Of a DNA stretch of 64,000 nt, positions 45,653-58,400 are shown piece after piece (the first letter of the stretch is position 1; every line of letters begins with the position of its first letter). Made by a program: the position numbers and the translations under genes. The notes under the pieces are model-generated. The model worked only from the letters and a program-made list of their open reading frames with translations, did not search any database and was not told the origin of the DNA. Origin of the DNA: Cryptomeria japonica (Eukaryota; Streptophyta; Pinopsida; Cupressales; Cupressaceae); NCBI RefSeq assembly GCF_030272615.1, contig NC_081406.1:214376497-214440496 (forward strand). The letters are read 5' to 3'.

Positions 45653-47296
45653 GACCAGAGACTTAGACTCATCGGCACCATTCGGGTCCTGAGCCACTCA
45701 CTAGGTACTACACTCTTCTAACAGAAGTGCACCGAGGTCATCGTCCTTAGGAGTAATTAAACAACATAATACAAGCTTGAATTCTGCCTCATAATTTGGC
45801 TTAAAGCCTTGGGAAGTCAAGCGAATCCACACGGGATTCCTTCCAAGTATGCATTGAATTAATTTTTCCAATTTAATTATCTTATCTTTCAAAATAGGAT
45901 TCTTACTCAATCTTTCCTTTACCAAGCCTAGACCCCACCCACAAACGCCTGAGTACAAGGGACAACTCCATCCCAAGAATGCCTACATACCCGCTTCGGC
46001 ACAGGATCAAGGCATAAAGTATGTAGTTCTATTTTCTATTCTATGGTTTGATGTAAATTTATTAGTGGGTACGCAACCCTTTCTAGGGTCAATGTCCCAA
46101 ACAGTTTCTCTACGGTTGCTACCCACGATGGTAGCACTTAAACAAAGGCTCAGAATGGCCTATTATTTGTGGCCTAACAAATACATCCTAACACCTATCA
46201 TGAGCGTCACCCTTGACCAAATTGTCAATCACCCATATCTCTTCAAGATTAAAATCAATTTCATAAAAGCATTTTACTTAACCAACCCTAAAGGGGGTTT
46301 ACTATGGTTTATCTCAATGGATGAAAAATCATTTAAAAATTATCTTATTAGATTATCGATCCAAGAGGGATTACCTGCCCCTTGGATATTAACTTCCAAG
46401 TGTCCCTTATTACTCCTCGACAATTTATAGGTAGGATGCCACAGACGTCGTTGATGTAGCTTTATTAGGCATTAAGTGCAGTAGTTCAACATTATGGCAT
46501 TACCCGTAAGTGTGACCCAGAGGCACCATATATACCGAACGCTACTAGGTTTAGGTTTCCATCTTCCTTTATTTAGTTTTCTAACTAAGAAGCTATGAAA
46601 ACATCATGCTTGAAAATAATTACTAATTGAATGTGCATAATTTTAATTCATTGAAATAACTACTTGATGAATTACGTAGAATAAAAACCATCACTTGAAA
46701 TATAACTTGCATATGAAAAAATTGCATATTAATAATTACATGTGTACTTGCATGGAGATGATAACGTCAAATAAATATAGTTAATCTATAAGTAATTTGC
46801 ATGATATAAGAATAGTGTAACTTGCGTGCATGATTAAGCAATCCAAAATAGTGATTAATTTAGGCATTCGATTCAAATCATATTAATATGAATTAATTGC
46901 TAAAGGCCAACTAAGTGCCCAATGGATCTTAAATGGAATGAATAACTCTAATTAAAAGAATTTGATACAATATAATTTACGAATATAAAATTTACTAAGG
47001 ATACTTTAATCATGAATTCACTACACAATAATCCCCAATATTTATAACTTTTGTAAGTTAAATTCAACAACTTAAAATTTATACTAAGGAAAGAATTTAA
47101 TATTTCCTAAATTGCAATTATTAACAATTAAAATTAAAATTTAAACAAAATTAATTGTTAGCAATTAACTTGAGATTTAACCCCAAAGTAATCACTAAAA
47201 ATTCTAATTTGCAAATTAAAAAGAATATATAAAAAGACTATTTACAAAAATGAAATAAGCGAATTCCCTTTTCATTTTATTGTTTTATTAGTAAAT

Positions 47297-47480
47297 AGGG
47301 GGGGAGTGGGGACCATAGGTCCCATCACCCCCTGCGGTCCTGCATGTGCAGGCCCGCAGGGTTGAGGGGACACCGTGGTCCCCTCCACTCCCCTGCAGCC
47401 ACTGATAGTGACTGCAGGGTAGTGAGGGGTACCACTACCCCCGACGATTACAATACCCACCGCCCCTACACGCTACCGTC
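47297..47480. other. GC-rich block with several potential hairpins
   Basis: An abrupt GC-rich island in AT-rich DNA. Inverted repeats: CTGCGG..CTGCA..TGCAG..CCGCAG (47332-47360) and CTGCAG.CAC..GTG.CTGCAG (47394-47418). Confidence 0.8.
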
Positions 47481-47484
47481 ATTC

Positions 47485-47503
47485 CTTCGAATATTTTTCG
47501 AAG
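47485..47503. other. Perfect 7-bp inverted repeat with 5-base loop
   Basis: CTTCGAA-tattt-TTCGAAG. Confidence 0.9.
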
Positions 47504-47603
47504 ACTGTGCCATAATTAGATGCAACATTAATATATTTTAACATTTGAATGTTGTTTAATATAATTATAATGTGACATTAATATATATTAACATTTGAAA
47601 TAA

Positions 47604-47712
<109 letters not shown>

Positions 47713-47810
47713 AAGAGAATTTATTTATGAAAATAAGAACATGGATAAAATAGATGATCAAATAATTGTTTTAGATTGATTTTCACAGTAAAGCAAAGGT
47801 TAGTTCATTT

Positions 47811-47846
<36 letters not shown>
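47811..47846 (+). repeat. Compound (AC)7(AG)11 microsatellite
   Basis: AC run 47811-47824, directly followed by AG run 47825-47846. Confidence 0.98.
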
Positions 47847-47964
47847 TTTATTTCCAGATTTTACTAGGGAATTGTTTATTTCTAGTATTTGTTTCCAGTA
47901 TTCACAGGAGGATTTTATTCAACCACTATTCACAAAGAGGTCTTTGTTCAACTCACAGGAAAAT

Positions 47965-48090
47965 TTATCTAATTAATAATCACAGAAAGATTTAGAATAA
48001 TCACAAAGAGATTTAAAATAATCACAAAGGAAATAATCAAAGAGAAAATAATCATAGAGAGATTTAAAATAATCACAGAGATATTTAAGA
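47965..48090 (+). repeat. ~21-bp tandem repeat 'aataatcacaaagagattta'
   Basis: Five to six degenerate units. They create a fake repetitive peptide frame on the minus strand (CDYFKSL-like). Confidence 0.8.
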
Positions 48091-49290
48091 ATGAGATTCA
48101 GAATTCCATTCGAAAAACTAGAGAGATGGATTAAAGGGAAGAAATAAAGATTCAAATCACACAGGAAGAATTTTAATTTCAGAAAGAGAGAGATTTTAAA
48201 CAAATAAAAGAATATGATTTTCTTTTTGCTAAAATCTTTGGAAAAATAAGAAAAACCAAAAGTAAGATCTTGTGCATATTTTCTTAAGGGAAATAAAATA
48301 ACTAAATAACTATGAAAGCATTATCATTATTATTTATCCCCAAATGAAAGATTTAAATTTTAATAAAAGAATTTCTCTATATAAAGGAAGATCCATAGCT
48401 ATTTTTTTGAAAAAAAATACGAATTCCTCATAAGTGAATGTGAAATAACAAGGAAAGATCCTGGTTTATCAAGCTTGATGTTGAATCCACTGGTTATCCT
48501 TTTCATCCTTCCTTGCAACTTGAGAGAAATCCTTCAACACAACTTAGAATTCCTGCAACGAAAAATGAGACTACCAAAGCAAAAATCTACTTCTAAAACT
48601 TGGGAAATTTCCTTCAAAACAAAATCAACTCCCTTCTTTGAAACTTGCATATAATTTTATAAGAAAATTCCCTCCATTCCACTATCTAGAAAATTTAATT
48701 AAAAAGGAGATTCTTTCCCAATTTTGGACTTCATGCAAATTGATTAGACTTAGTGGGGGAGTTACATGCAAGGTGGTGGAGAATCCTCTAGAAGCTTCTT
48801 ATTCTTCCTACAACATGTGCCATAATTGGATGTGGAAAATAAATAAATAAAAATAATGTATATTTTTCATGTGTGTGTGTATTATTATTTTCATTCTTTT
48901 TATAACATTTATTCAATCATTCAAATAGCTTATCCAAAAATATAATAGAATTGTATTTTAAATCCAAAAGTGATAAAGGAGGGTTGTGACATGGAGACAT
49001 AATAGTTTGTTAGTTTTCTTATGAGAAAGACTAGAGGTTTTTTTTGCTTGGTTCTTTCCTACTAGTGCTCTTTGAACTAGGACCGTAAAATTTTTATTAT
49101 ATAATTAATATTTAAATTTAGTGGTTTTTACCACTTTTATCAAAGAAAAAAGAAAAGAATATAAAGTATTCCATATGTAAAATCATATGAATTCTCATTA
49201 AATAAAATAAAAAATAATAATAATAGAAATATCCTAGATATTAGAGCTAAGCCTATTTTTGCAAGGTAAGACATGCTTATGAGTCACAAT

Positions 49291-50021
49291 ATTTTTAATG
49301 ATAAAATGAAGATACTTAACTTTAGGTTTGATGTCAAAATACATTGTAGTAGATGTTTTTCTACAATTTTTCCTTGTGTTCATTCTCAAGAATCAATTTG
49401 ATAAATAGTGTTGGACGATTAGATTTAAAGCATGTTGTTTGAATATGTAGAAATTGTCTTTATGCCCATAGATTCGAACTCTTTCTATGAAATCAATTTA
49501 TGTGAGTGGATTTGATGTCATTGTATCTATAATTCATATTTTTGTTTGCTTTGATATTTGGAATTATATTAATGATTAGAGACGTTAAGGAAAAAATTTG
49601 AGAGTTTGCTAAGTAATGCACGTATTCTTATCTTAAACTACTATATATAATATTATTATTTTAAGATACTACCCAAAGACATGCCATAATGTCAAGCAAT
49701 ATGACAAGAGCATTGAGTCTTGCTAATATAAATGTGTAGATTGTGTCGTCCTAAAATTCATATATTTACTGTTCTTTGATTTAAAATCTAAATGATCATT
49801 ATGAATTAGGACTTGTCCTTTTATACAACAACCTAACATATAATTTAACTTTTTCTCCACTTGCATTGACAAATAACTACTCATTAAAAAGAATCCAATA
49901 AAATTTATAATTAAATTTAACTATATATTTTTTATTATTATCTATTTTACATTTTAAATTTAACCCAAAATGATAACAAGATGAAATTTAATCTTCAAGA
50001 TGGATAAATTTATAGTATTTT
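49291..50021 (+). repeat. 731-bp direct duplication, copy 1
   Basis: From 'atttttaatgataaaatgaa' to just before the same phrase at 50022. Nearly identical to copy 2 apart from scattered substitutions. No gene in it. Confidence 0.95.
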
Positions 50022-50720
50022 ATTTTTAATGATAAAATGAAGATACTTAACTTTAGGTTTGATGTCAAAATACATTGTAGTAGATGTTTTTCTACAATTT
50101 TTCCTTGTGTTCGTTCTCAAGAATTAATTTGATAAATAGTCTTGGATGATTAGATTTAAAGCACATTGTTTGAATATGTAGAAATTGTCTTTATGCCCAT
50201 AGATTCGAACTCTTTCTATGAAATCAATTTATATGAGTGGATTTGATGTCATTGTATCTATAATTCATATTTTTGTTTGCTTTGATATTCGGAATTATAT
50301 TAATGATTAGAGACGTTAAGGAAAAAAATTGAGAGTTTGCTAAGTAATGCACGTATTCTTATCTTAAACTACTATATATAATATTATTGTTTTAAGATAC
50401 TACCCAAAGACATGCCATAATGTCAAGCAATACGACAAGAGCATTGAGTCTTGCTAATATAAATGTGTACTTTGATTTAAAATCTAAATGATCATTATGA
50501 ATTAAGACTTGTCCTTTTATACAACAACCTAAAATATAATTTAACTTTTTCTCCACTTACATTGACAAATAACTACTCATTAAAAAGAATCAAATAAAAT
50601 TTATAATTAAATTTAACTATATATTTTTTATTATTATCTATTTTACATTTTAAATTTAACCCAAAATGATAACAAGGTGAAATTTAATCTTCTAGATGGA
50701 TAAATTTATAGTATTTTATT
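50022..50720 (+). repeat. 731-bp direct duplication, copy 2 (with ~35-bp deletion)
   Basis: Adjacent copy. It lacks the stretch between 'aatgtgta' and 'ctttgattt' present at about 49734-49780. Both copies lie 2.4-3.8 kb upstream of the GRAS gene. Confidence 0.95.
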
Positions 50721-51029
50721 AACATTCAAGCCTAACAATATTTTTTATTTTCACCGTAACACATTTATTATGTTTTATTTCCATCGAATTATTCACGGCA
50801 AAGAGAATGTCAATCCATGCCCAGCCCACTCGTTACAAACGTGCTTCCACGAAAAGACATTTTGACAACTTTATGTTTAATTAAATATTTTCAATCCACT
50901 CCAAATTACTAATCATTTCTGCATTGGCTGGAAAGGGCGTGGAACTCACTTCATATTTTTTTTTAATTCAACGGAAAACACTTTGTTTCCTTTTAATATT
51001 TAAATTCGATGATTAAATTGGTTGTCTAC

Positions 51030-52150
51030 AAATTAGAAAGCATGACGATATCTTTTTGGATAATCATTATAATGTCTAAAATCTTAAATTTATGATATTT
51101 TAACATTATTCATTATGTTCAAAATCTTAAATTACTAGGAGACCAAGATCGTATATCTATTTTAATATTTAAAAGGTGGTTTGATTGGTTGAATACAATC
51201 GAGAAGCATGATGATATTTTTTTGATTATGCCATCCACAATGTTCAAAACCTTAAATTACTATGAGATTGAGTCTTTAAAAAAGTTGTAATATAATTGAT
51301 TGAGTATAATTAAGGAGTGTGGCCATATCTTTTTTATTAGGTCATCCACGATATTCAAAATCTCAAAGTAAAATGATATTGAGACTATGACAAATTGAAA
51401 CATGTGAATAATATAAAATCCTCCATTAAAAACTATTTATCAACATATATTATAGACATTAAGGGTAACTTTTGTGGGTGAAGGTGGTCATAGTGGAGCC
51501 CTAGGTCAAGTTGCTTGGTCAAATTTTCTTGGTTAATTTGGTTGTGTATAAATTAGAAACCATGATCATATTTTTTTGGGTAGTCATTAACAATGTTCAA
51601 AATCCAGGTGGTCATAGTGGAGCCCTAGGTCAAGTTGCTTGGTCAAATTTTCTTGGTTAATTTGGTTGTGTATAAATTAGAAACCATGATCATATTTTTT
51701 TGGGTAGTCATTAACAATGTTCAAAATCTTAAATTATTATGAGACCAAGATCGTACATTTATTTTAATATTTAAAAGGTCGTGATGCATTGAAAGGTAGT
51801 TTAATTGTTTGAGTGCAATTAACAAGCACAATAAAAACTTTTTATTATGCCATCCACAATGTTCAAAATCTTAAATTATTATGAGATAAAATTTTCAAAG
51901 GGTTGTAATTTAATTGATGGAATACAATTAAGAAGACCTCGTGATATCTTTTTGATTACTCCATCCACAATGTTCAAAAGAAGATATCTTTTTTATTACT
52001 CCATCCACAATGTTCAAAAGAAGAAACATGATGATATCAAATTGAAACTCAAGAATAATATAAATTCTTCATTATTTATCCATATATATTACACATTAAT
52101 GGTAAGTTTTGTGGGGAAAGCTGGTCATAGTCAAACCCTAGGTCAACTTG
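51030..52150 (+). repeat. Degenerate ~115-bp tandem repeats upstream of the GRAS gene
   Basis: 'catccacaatgttcaaaatcttaaatta' variants recur at about 51070, 51113, 51233, 51345, 51590, 51714, 51851, 51961 and 52003, with intervening 'agaagcatgatgatatctttttgatta' phrases. The block 51395-51530 recurs at 52040-52160. Confidence 0.75.
51483..51730 (+). repeat. Exact 124-bp tandem duplication
   Basis: Copies 51483-51606 and 51607-51730 are identical over the first 122 positions as read, so the event is young. Confidence 0.95.
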
Positions 52151-52550
52151 TCTGGTCAATTTTACTTAGTCAAATATAGAGGCCAAAAAGCTTGCCACTT
52201 TCCTACGGTAGCCCTATTTTAATATATTATAGTTCAATGGTCATACTTCTCTACCCCATTTTATACACACAATTTCTTCGTTCTTTTGGCAAAACCTTAG
52301 CTTGAGTCACCTACATTGTTCTGCTCCAGAATTGTCGGTCACGAGGAGAGCTATTTCTAAACAAATTATAGCTTCATTGAAATTGCTTGCATGAAGATTC
52401 AGGGTATGATTACGTTCACACATTAATTATAGTGGTCGGTGATATGGAATGACGTGTGGACTTACTTAACTAGATTTCTCCATTGTTCTACAAGATTTTC
52501 AGCAGTGTACAGCTGTAGAGAGAATTCTACACGGTTTAGTCCTTCTGAAT

Positions 52551-52563
52551 TGTATATATATTT
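52551..52563 (+). promoter_or_regulatory. Candidate TATA box of the GRAS gene
   Basis: tgtatatatattt lies about 535 bases before the start codon. The leader between contains a possible intron (donor 'gtgagaaa' at 52649, acceptor 'ttccttacag' near 52961). Both are guesses from sequence alone. Confidence 0.35.
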
Positions 52564-53097
52564 GGGATGACAGAGGGAGAGATTTTAGTATAATTCCTCC
52601 TTACCAAAAGAGTGTCTATGGGGATATAAAGTCAAGCTTCAGTGAACTGGTGAGAAATTGAAATTGTTATTGTGTTTTTTGGATTTCGTTGTGTGAGATT
52701 TTTTTTATCAATATTTTGGATCAATCTTCATGATCTATAATCTGGATGTAAAGTGAAAATCTGATGGAAAAGAGATTTTTGAGAGGTTAGGCTTGAGTTA
52801 TAGTATGGGATTGACATTCCGTACTGAAATTTTGTATGTTTGATCTTTATTTGTTAGTTTCTATAAGCAGTTCCCCACTTTTCTCTAATGTAGAAGATGG
52901 GAGATCTAGGGTTTGTGCATGAGTATTGATGTACATACTTTTTTTTGGTCTTCCTTACAGTTTTTTTGTCTAGCTGTCTCTTTCTATATTTTAGGGGGTG
53001 CATCTAAGTCTTAGTGCATGTGATTTCTAGATTCAACTGTGTGCAAGGTTTGTCTTCCATCAATCTTTTGAATCAAATTTGGTGATCCATTAAAAGG

Positions 53098-54660
53098 ATG
53101 GCAGATATTGTCATGAAAGAATGGGATGGGAAAGGTTTGGATTGTTGGGACTATCAGGATGTAACTGATGTGGGTTTTAGTGATATGGGTTTCTTAGATT
53201 TGGATTCAGTTCCATCTGAGTGGCCTTTGTGGAGTGAGCTGGTTCTTGAAAATGATGAAGAACTGGACTATTCCCCATCAATATCAGAGTTGTTGTCAAC
53301 AGAGGAGGAGCTAATGCAAATGATTCATAGTGAAGAACCAGTGATGAAGCCTAATTGCCAGAGCCTCAGTGGAAGTGAAATAGCCAATTGTGATTCCAAC
53401 ATTGAGTACAGTGAAACGGTCAATGGGTCTAACTGTATTGACAGCGATGGCCTCATTCCTTGCAGTACTGATTCAAAAGAATTCAAGGGCCTGCTCCTGG
53501 TACATCTTTTAACTACCTGTGCTGAGGCAATCTCAAATGGAGCCCATGATCTGGTTGACATCATACTCTGTAGATTGAAAGAACTGGTTTCTCCAACTGG
53601 TTCTACTATGGAGAGGGTGGCTTACTATCTCTTTCAATCACTGCAGCAGAACCATAATAGTTCTAATAGTGAATTTCATGGACTCAGGAGATTCAACAGT
53701 TTGAATGAATCCAGTTATATACAAGCTTTCAGCCTACTGAACCAGACTTATCCCTATATCAAGATAGCTCATTTTACTGCCACTCAAAGCTTTCTTGAAG
53801 CCATTCCTGCTCAAGCAAAGAAAGTCCATATCATAGATTTTGACATAATGGAGGGCTCTCAGTGGCCCATATTGATGGAAGCCTTGAAATCTGAGAATTA
53901 CAGAATTGGCCACCTCAAAATCACAGCCATCAAATGGGAAGAGGAGGAAGAGGAGGAAGAAGAGGAGGAGGAATATGATGATGATATTTCAGATCCTTCT
54001 TCAAGTTTCTGCAAACACACTGGAAGAAGGTTATCTGAGTATGCAAGCTCATTGGGTATTTCATTTTCTTTCCAAGAAATCAAATTGGAAGACCTGAGAA
54101 ATCTGAAACGTTCAGGGGATGAAGAAAAAGTGATGGTGAATTGCATGTGGGAGCTACCACACATGCTTGAGAGAAGCAAAAAGGATTTAGTGAAATTCAT
54201 TCATGGTACCCACCATTTGAATCCAGAAGTTCTTTCTGTGGGTAGTGGACCCCATGGAATTCAAAACCCAAAGAAGCAGAATTTCACAGAGTGCTTCAAT
54301 CAATGCTTGAACAATCTGTGTGCCATGATTGACTCTTCTGAAGCAGGGCTTCCAGAGCAATTCGGGCTTGCTAGAGGTGTAATTGAACGTTTGTTCTTGG
54401 GGCCAACGATGTGCAGACCCATTAATTCATTTTCAGAGGATTCTAATGGAGATTTTCTGCAAGTCATGGATATTCCTCTCCAGTGTGGTTTTGTTGAGCG
54501 TGATATAAGCTACAAAAACTTAATGTGTACAAAATATCTGGTCACGAGTTCTAACAATGGTAGATTCTATACAGTAGAACGCGTGGGTGACCATGAAGTT
54601 CTTCTTAAATGGAACTCTACATCTTTAGCTTTTGTTTCTACTTGGACTGCACTCTATTGA
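53098..54660 (+). CDS. NSP2: GRAS-family transcription regulator, NSP2-like
   Basis: 520 codons, one uninterrupted exon, ATG to TGA. The N-terminal ~130 residues are acidic and variable (DYSPSISELLSTEEELMQM). The GRAS domain fills the rest: LHRI from residue 132 (LLLVHLLTTCAEAIS, then RLKELVSPTGSTMERVAYYLF), VHIID at 243-247 followed by DIMEGSQWPILMEAL, the PFYRE-like region around 420-470, and SAW at the end (FVSTWTALY). The RLKELVSPT..TMER and DIMEGSQW wording matches NSP2 rather than SCR, DELLA or SCL types. NSP2 proteins are nuclear partners of NSP1. In angiosperms they act in strigolactone biosynthesis and in mycorrhizal and nodulation signalling; the same role here is inferred. Odd point: residues 281-292 are twelve Glu in a row followed by Tyr-Asp-Asp-Asp, inside the domain after VHIID. 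No defect is seen, so it is probably a working gene. Confidence 0.88.
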   Translation: MADIVMKEWDGKGLDCWDYQDVTDVGFSDMGFLDLDSVPSEWPLWSELVLENDEELDYSPSISELLSTEEELMQMIHSEEPVMKPNCQSLSGSEIANCDSNIEYSETVNGSNCIDSDGLIPCSTDSKEFKGLLLVHLLTTCAEAISNGAHDLVDIILCRLKELVSPTGSTMERVAYYLFQSLQQNHNSSNSEFHGLRRFNSLNESSYIQAFSLLNQTYPYIKIAHFTATQSFLEAIPAQAKKVHIIDFDIMEGSQWPILMEALKSENYRIGHLKITAIKWEEEEEEEEEEEEYDDDISDPSSSFCKHTGRRLSEYASSLGISFSFQEIKLEDLRNLKRSGDEEKVMVNCMWELPHMLERSKKDLVKFIHGTHHLNPEVLSVGSGPHGIQNPKKQNFTECFNQCLNNLCAMIDSSEAGLPEQFGLARGVIERLFLGPTMCRPINSFSEDSNGDFLQVMDIPLQCGFVERDISYKNLMCTKYLVTSSNNGRFYTVERVGDHEVLLKWNSTSLAFVSTWTALY

Positions 54661-56149
54661 CGGTAGGTGAAAAGCAAGGAAATATCCTCTCAGGAAACTG
54701 TAAATACGTGACTAGAGCCTCTGTCATCATTATCTGTAATTTCATGGAAGATAGAGTGCATATTTTTTATTGGTATTTGCATATATAAACATATATGCTT
54801 GATTTACCAGTCAAGTCTTATTTTTATTCTATATTAAGGGTGGTTTTATTTCATGTATTACTCTATTAGCATATTTATCTTTACAAGAATATAGGTAAAG
54901 TATGTTAAAATATATCATATTTGTTCATTATTTCATTTAAGTTAGAAATCAAGTCTTATTTTTATTATTATATATTAATTAATTAGTTTTACTTCATTAT
55001 ATTATAATATAACATCAATAAATAAAATCAAAATGGCTTGTCAATGAGTCAGACAATAAATTATATAAAAGCATGAAATGTGTTTTTTGAGGTACTAGGA
55101 AATTCTCTAGATTAAATTCACTATTATCTCATTGTTCATAACTTATTCTCATTGAATTTCTGTTTTTCTCACTTTTTTTTAGTTATTGTTGTTTTAATTT
55201 TTATTACTACAAGTATTTCCTTAATTTTCTAAATTTTGATTATCACAAATCTAAAATGTATTCAAAATAGGTAAACTAAACTGACTAGGAAAAAAATTTA
55301 TTTCAACCAATTAAAAGTGAGTATTTGTTTATTTGAAAAAAAAAAACATTTTCCCAAAACTTATATGCAATTTTTTAAAGTTTTTAAATTGTAAAAATTA
55401 AGATCCTCTTAGAAAATTGTAATTAAGTTACAATAGCCTCAATCATCTTTATCTTTACCTAGTTCTCATTCCATTTCTACTTTTTATTACTACAAATAAA
55501 GTTGTGTTGAAAGAAGCTTTATTAAATTTTTTAATTCAAGTTTTTTTGTAATTATTGCTTTCAAATATTTTATTATCATAAATTCAAAATGTACTTCATA
55601 TAGGTATTGAATTATTTTTACTCATATATTATTTTTATTCATAGAGAGGTAAACATTTTTTATTTAGAACTATGATACAGTGAGGCCACAAATGAGGGAC
55701 CTCATCTCCAACATGAATAATAACACCTTGATAGTATTAGATTATGTGAGAAGTGATAACTTTGAGAAGACTCTCAATATTCGAGCTAATCACTGAACTA
55801 GTGAATGCAATCTAGTATAGTGAGCTTATTATATAAAAAAATGATAGTATATACATACAAGAGGTGTATTAACTCCCACTCCCCATAAAAAGTGGGACGT
55901 ATTACCTACTTGGTAAATATTAAATATGTGGCATGACCTCCTTGCATGAAAACAAATAAAAAGTTATAAAGGTGGCACCTAAAGCTGAAAGAATGTGACA
56001 AACCCAACTATCCCATAACCATTACATATAATAATTTATAAATTTATACATGAGGAATTCAAATATTTATTTTATTTTTAGATATTAACCAAAATACAAA
56101 ATAACTAGCTACTCCCAAGTTGAATTAGAGATTTTATAGGCTATCCAAA
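54661..56149. other. AT-rich 3' flank of the GRAS gene
   Basis: No gene. It holds the 3' untranslated region and AT-rich spacer; AATAAA-like signals are common (e.g. 55018-55026), so no single poly(A) site can be chosen. Confidence 0.6.
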
Positions 56150-56949
56150 TGTAGTGCCCCTCCCCGATTCATCCTTTATGAGAGGCTGTGATAAATACTT
56201 TTGGACTTGTTCATAATATTGATGTCTCTTGTTTCATTCTTTATATTGATATGATCTTTGACATTAGTATGCTTACTATTAAGATGTTGATCCTATACTC
56301 TAGTTGATTATTGAAATTAGGACTATGTTGAGCCTTGCAATTATTGTACCATTTAGGACACGTGGTTCAGGGTTATCTCTATGATGAATTATCTTAGACA
56401 TTTCATATTTTTATATATTATGATTTATATGCATGATGTTATATCTTAGACTATTATGATTATTGGACACACATTTGGTGATCTACATGCACTCATTATT
56501 CATGTATGAATTATATTGCATATGAGGATATGATGGCATCTTACTAGTGCTAACCCCAGTTCATGATTATATTGAATGAGTAGATACTATGGTTGTTGCC
56601 ATTTCTTGCTACTATATTCATGATAGAGATGATGTTATATCACTCATTACGAGCATGATATGATGTTGTGATTCTCTTCACTTGCTTGGTTATTTATTAT
56701 ATATGCAATTGTACATCTTTTCTTGTGGTTATTGGTGATTGCAGGGTTGTAGGTACTTGACATTGACTCCACTCGGTCTCACAGGTTTGAGCATGTCATA
56801 ATCCCAATAGCAAGTTGATCGAAGATGACATTAGTTCCTACTACACACTTTAAGTTTAAGTTGATACCCTTGTCAGTTAGTGTCTTGGCATGAGTCGTTG
56901 GTTAGCATCATGTGGTATGTTGTTCAACCCTATGTCGGGTTGCCTTGTG

Positions 56950-57420
56950 AGTTTGTGATTATTTATTAAATTAATAATTAATTGATTCGTATAGTTTATT
57001 AGGTATTATTATTTTATGCCTTGATGTTTATTTGAATATTTATTATTAGAGCCTTTGATTTATTGGATTTAGTATTTATTATTTATTTTTGTCTATTCAT
57101 TTATTTATGTTGGGTTATTTATTATTTATTTAATTATTTATTTAGTTGCTTTATTCTTTATTTATTTATCTATTTATTTATTGGTTATTTATTTGTTATT
57201 ATTTATTTACTTACCCTTCATTATGATTGGCCCTTTTGGGAGTTGTGATTGTGAATATATTATTATTTAATTTTTTATATAGTTATTTATACTATTTTGT
57301 GGTTTAACATTCATTGGGCATTTGATTATTTTATTTATTAAGCCCTTTCTATTTTATTTATTAATTAATGGACTTATTTATTTATTTAATTATTATTTAC
57401 TCTAGCTACCCTATTTTACG
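56950..57420 (+). repeat. TTTATTTA-rich zone of the long LTR
   Basis: Dense TTATTTATTTA runs, mirrored at 41940-42300 in the inverted copy. Both copies keep it, so it belongs to the family. The 61-codon frame at 57063-57248 is a by-product. Confidence 0.8.
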
Positions 57421-58089
57421 ATTGGTGGAGAGTTTTGGGTAATTTAAATAATAATATTTTAAATTACTTTTACCTTGATTTTGGGGATTGGTAGGTGTAA
57501 AATATTATATTGCTTATTATTTTGGATTAGCCAACATATTTTGATAGTTTGAAATGTATTGTATTTATTTGGTTTTTTGAGCATTCTTATGGGGGGGCAT
57601 GTGGGAGAATTTCTATATTGTAGAAGATTTGGTTTTTATTTTGCTTGGAGCTTGGAATTTGGCTTGGTTGGGACGTAAATTGGATTTGTGCTTCTTCAGA
57701 TTTTATTTGTCCATAGCTAGTATTATCCAAGTTGGAGGAATTTCTCCATCTCTTGCATTTTGTTTTGAAAAGATTGTTTGTAGCATGTTTTTGGGAGGAT
57801 GTTTTGGTTGTTATATATTGGGGAATAATATTATTACCATGCAAGTAACAATAAATAAATTGGAGAAATATGCATACCTCTATTGTTATAAATATTACGA
57901 GAGTCTAGGTACTATTCGTCCCATGCATATATTGTCATGAGCTTTTAGTTTTCTATGTTTATAAAGGTTGGGAATTTTGTCCTTCCATTCTTGTTTTTAT
58001 ATACCTTGTGCTTCTGTCGATATGATTTTAATGTCATTTGGGGCCTTGAGATTTACCTTAGTCGTAATTTTTATAATTCCATTTCTGAA

Positions 58090-58400
58090 TTGTTTGTTAT
58101 ATGCGCCAATTGGTAAATGCGCTATTATATCTAGTATTCACGCTAAAGTTTATAACATATGTGATGCACTATTGTGCAAAAGCACTACCCTACTTTACAA
58201 ATGTGTTGTCGAAATTGGTATAGGCACTATTGTGCTCAGTATATGTGCTACCCTATGTGTTAAAAGCACCACAGAGACTGGTAAATGCACTATAGTATTT
58301 GTTATACGCACTAGTTTGCCCAGTGGATGCGCTACGTTGCAGATCATATATGTTGCAGGACTGTTTGTAAGCATTGCCTTATTTTGTATATGCATTGTAG
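58090..58400 (+). repeat. Degenerate short repeats 'tatgcGCACTAtt'
   Basis: Phrases such as 'aaatgcgctatt', 'gatgcactattgtgc', 'ataggcactattgtgc', 'tatgtgctacccta', 'aaatgcactatag' and 'ggatgcgctacg' recur every ~20-45 bases. Confidence 0.6.

Noticed and set aside
53898-54200. Minus-strand 100-codon Ser-rich frame
   Set aside because: Shadow of the Glu-rich GRAS coding sequence.
57063-57248. Hydrophobic 61-codon frame rich in Tyr, Leu and Phe, like a membrane protein
   Set aside because: Arises from TTTATTTA repeats; both copies of the LTR have such runs in different frames.
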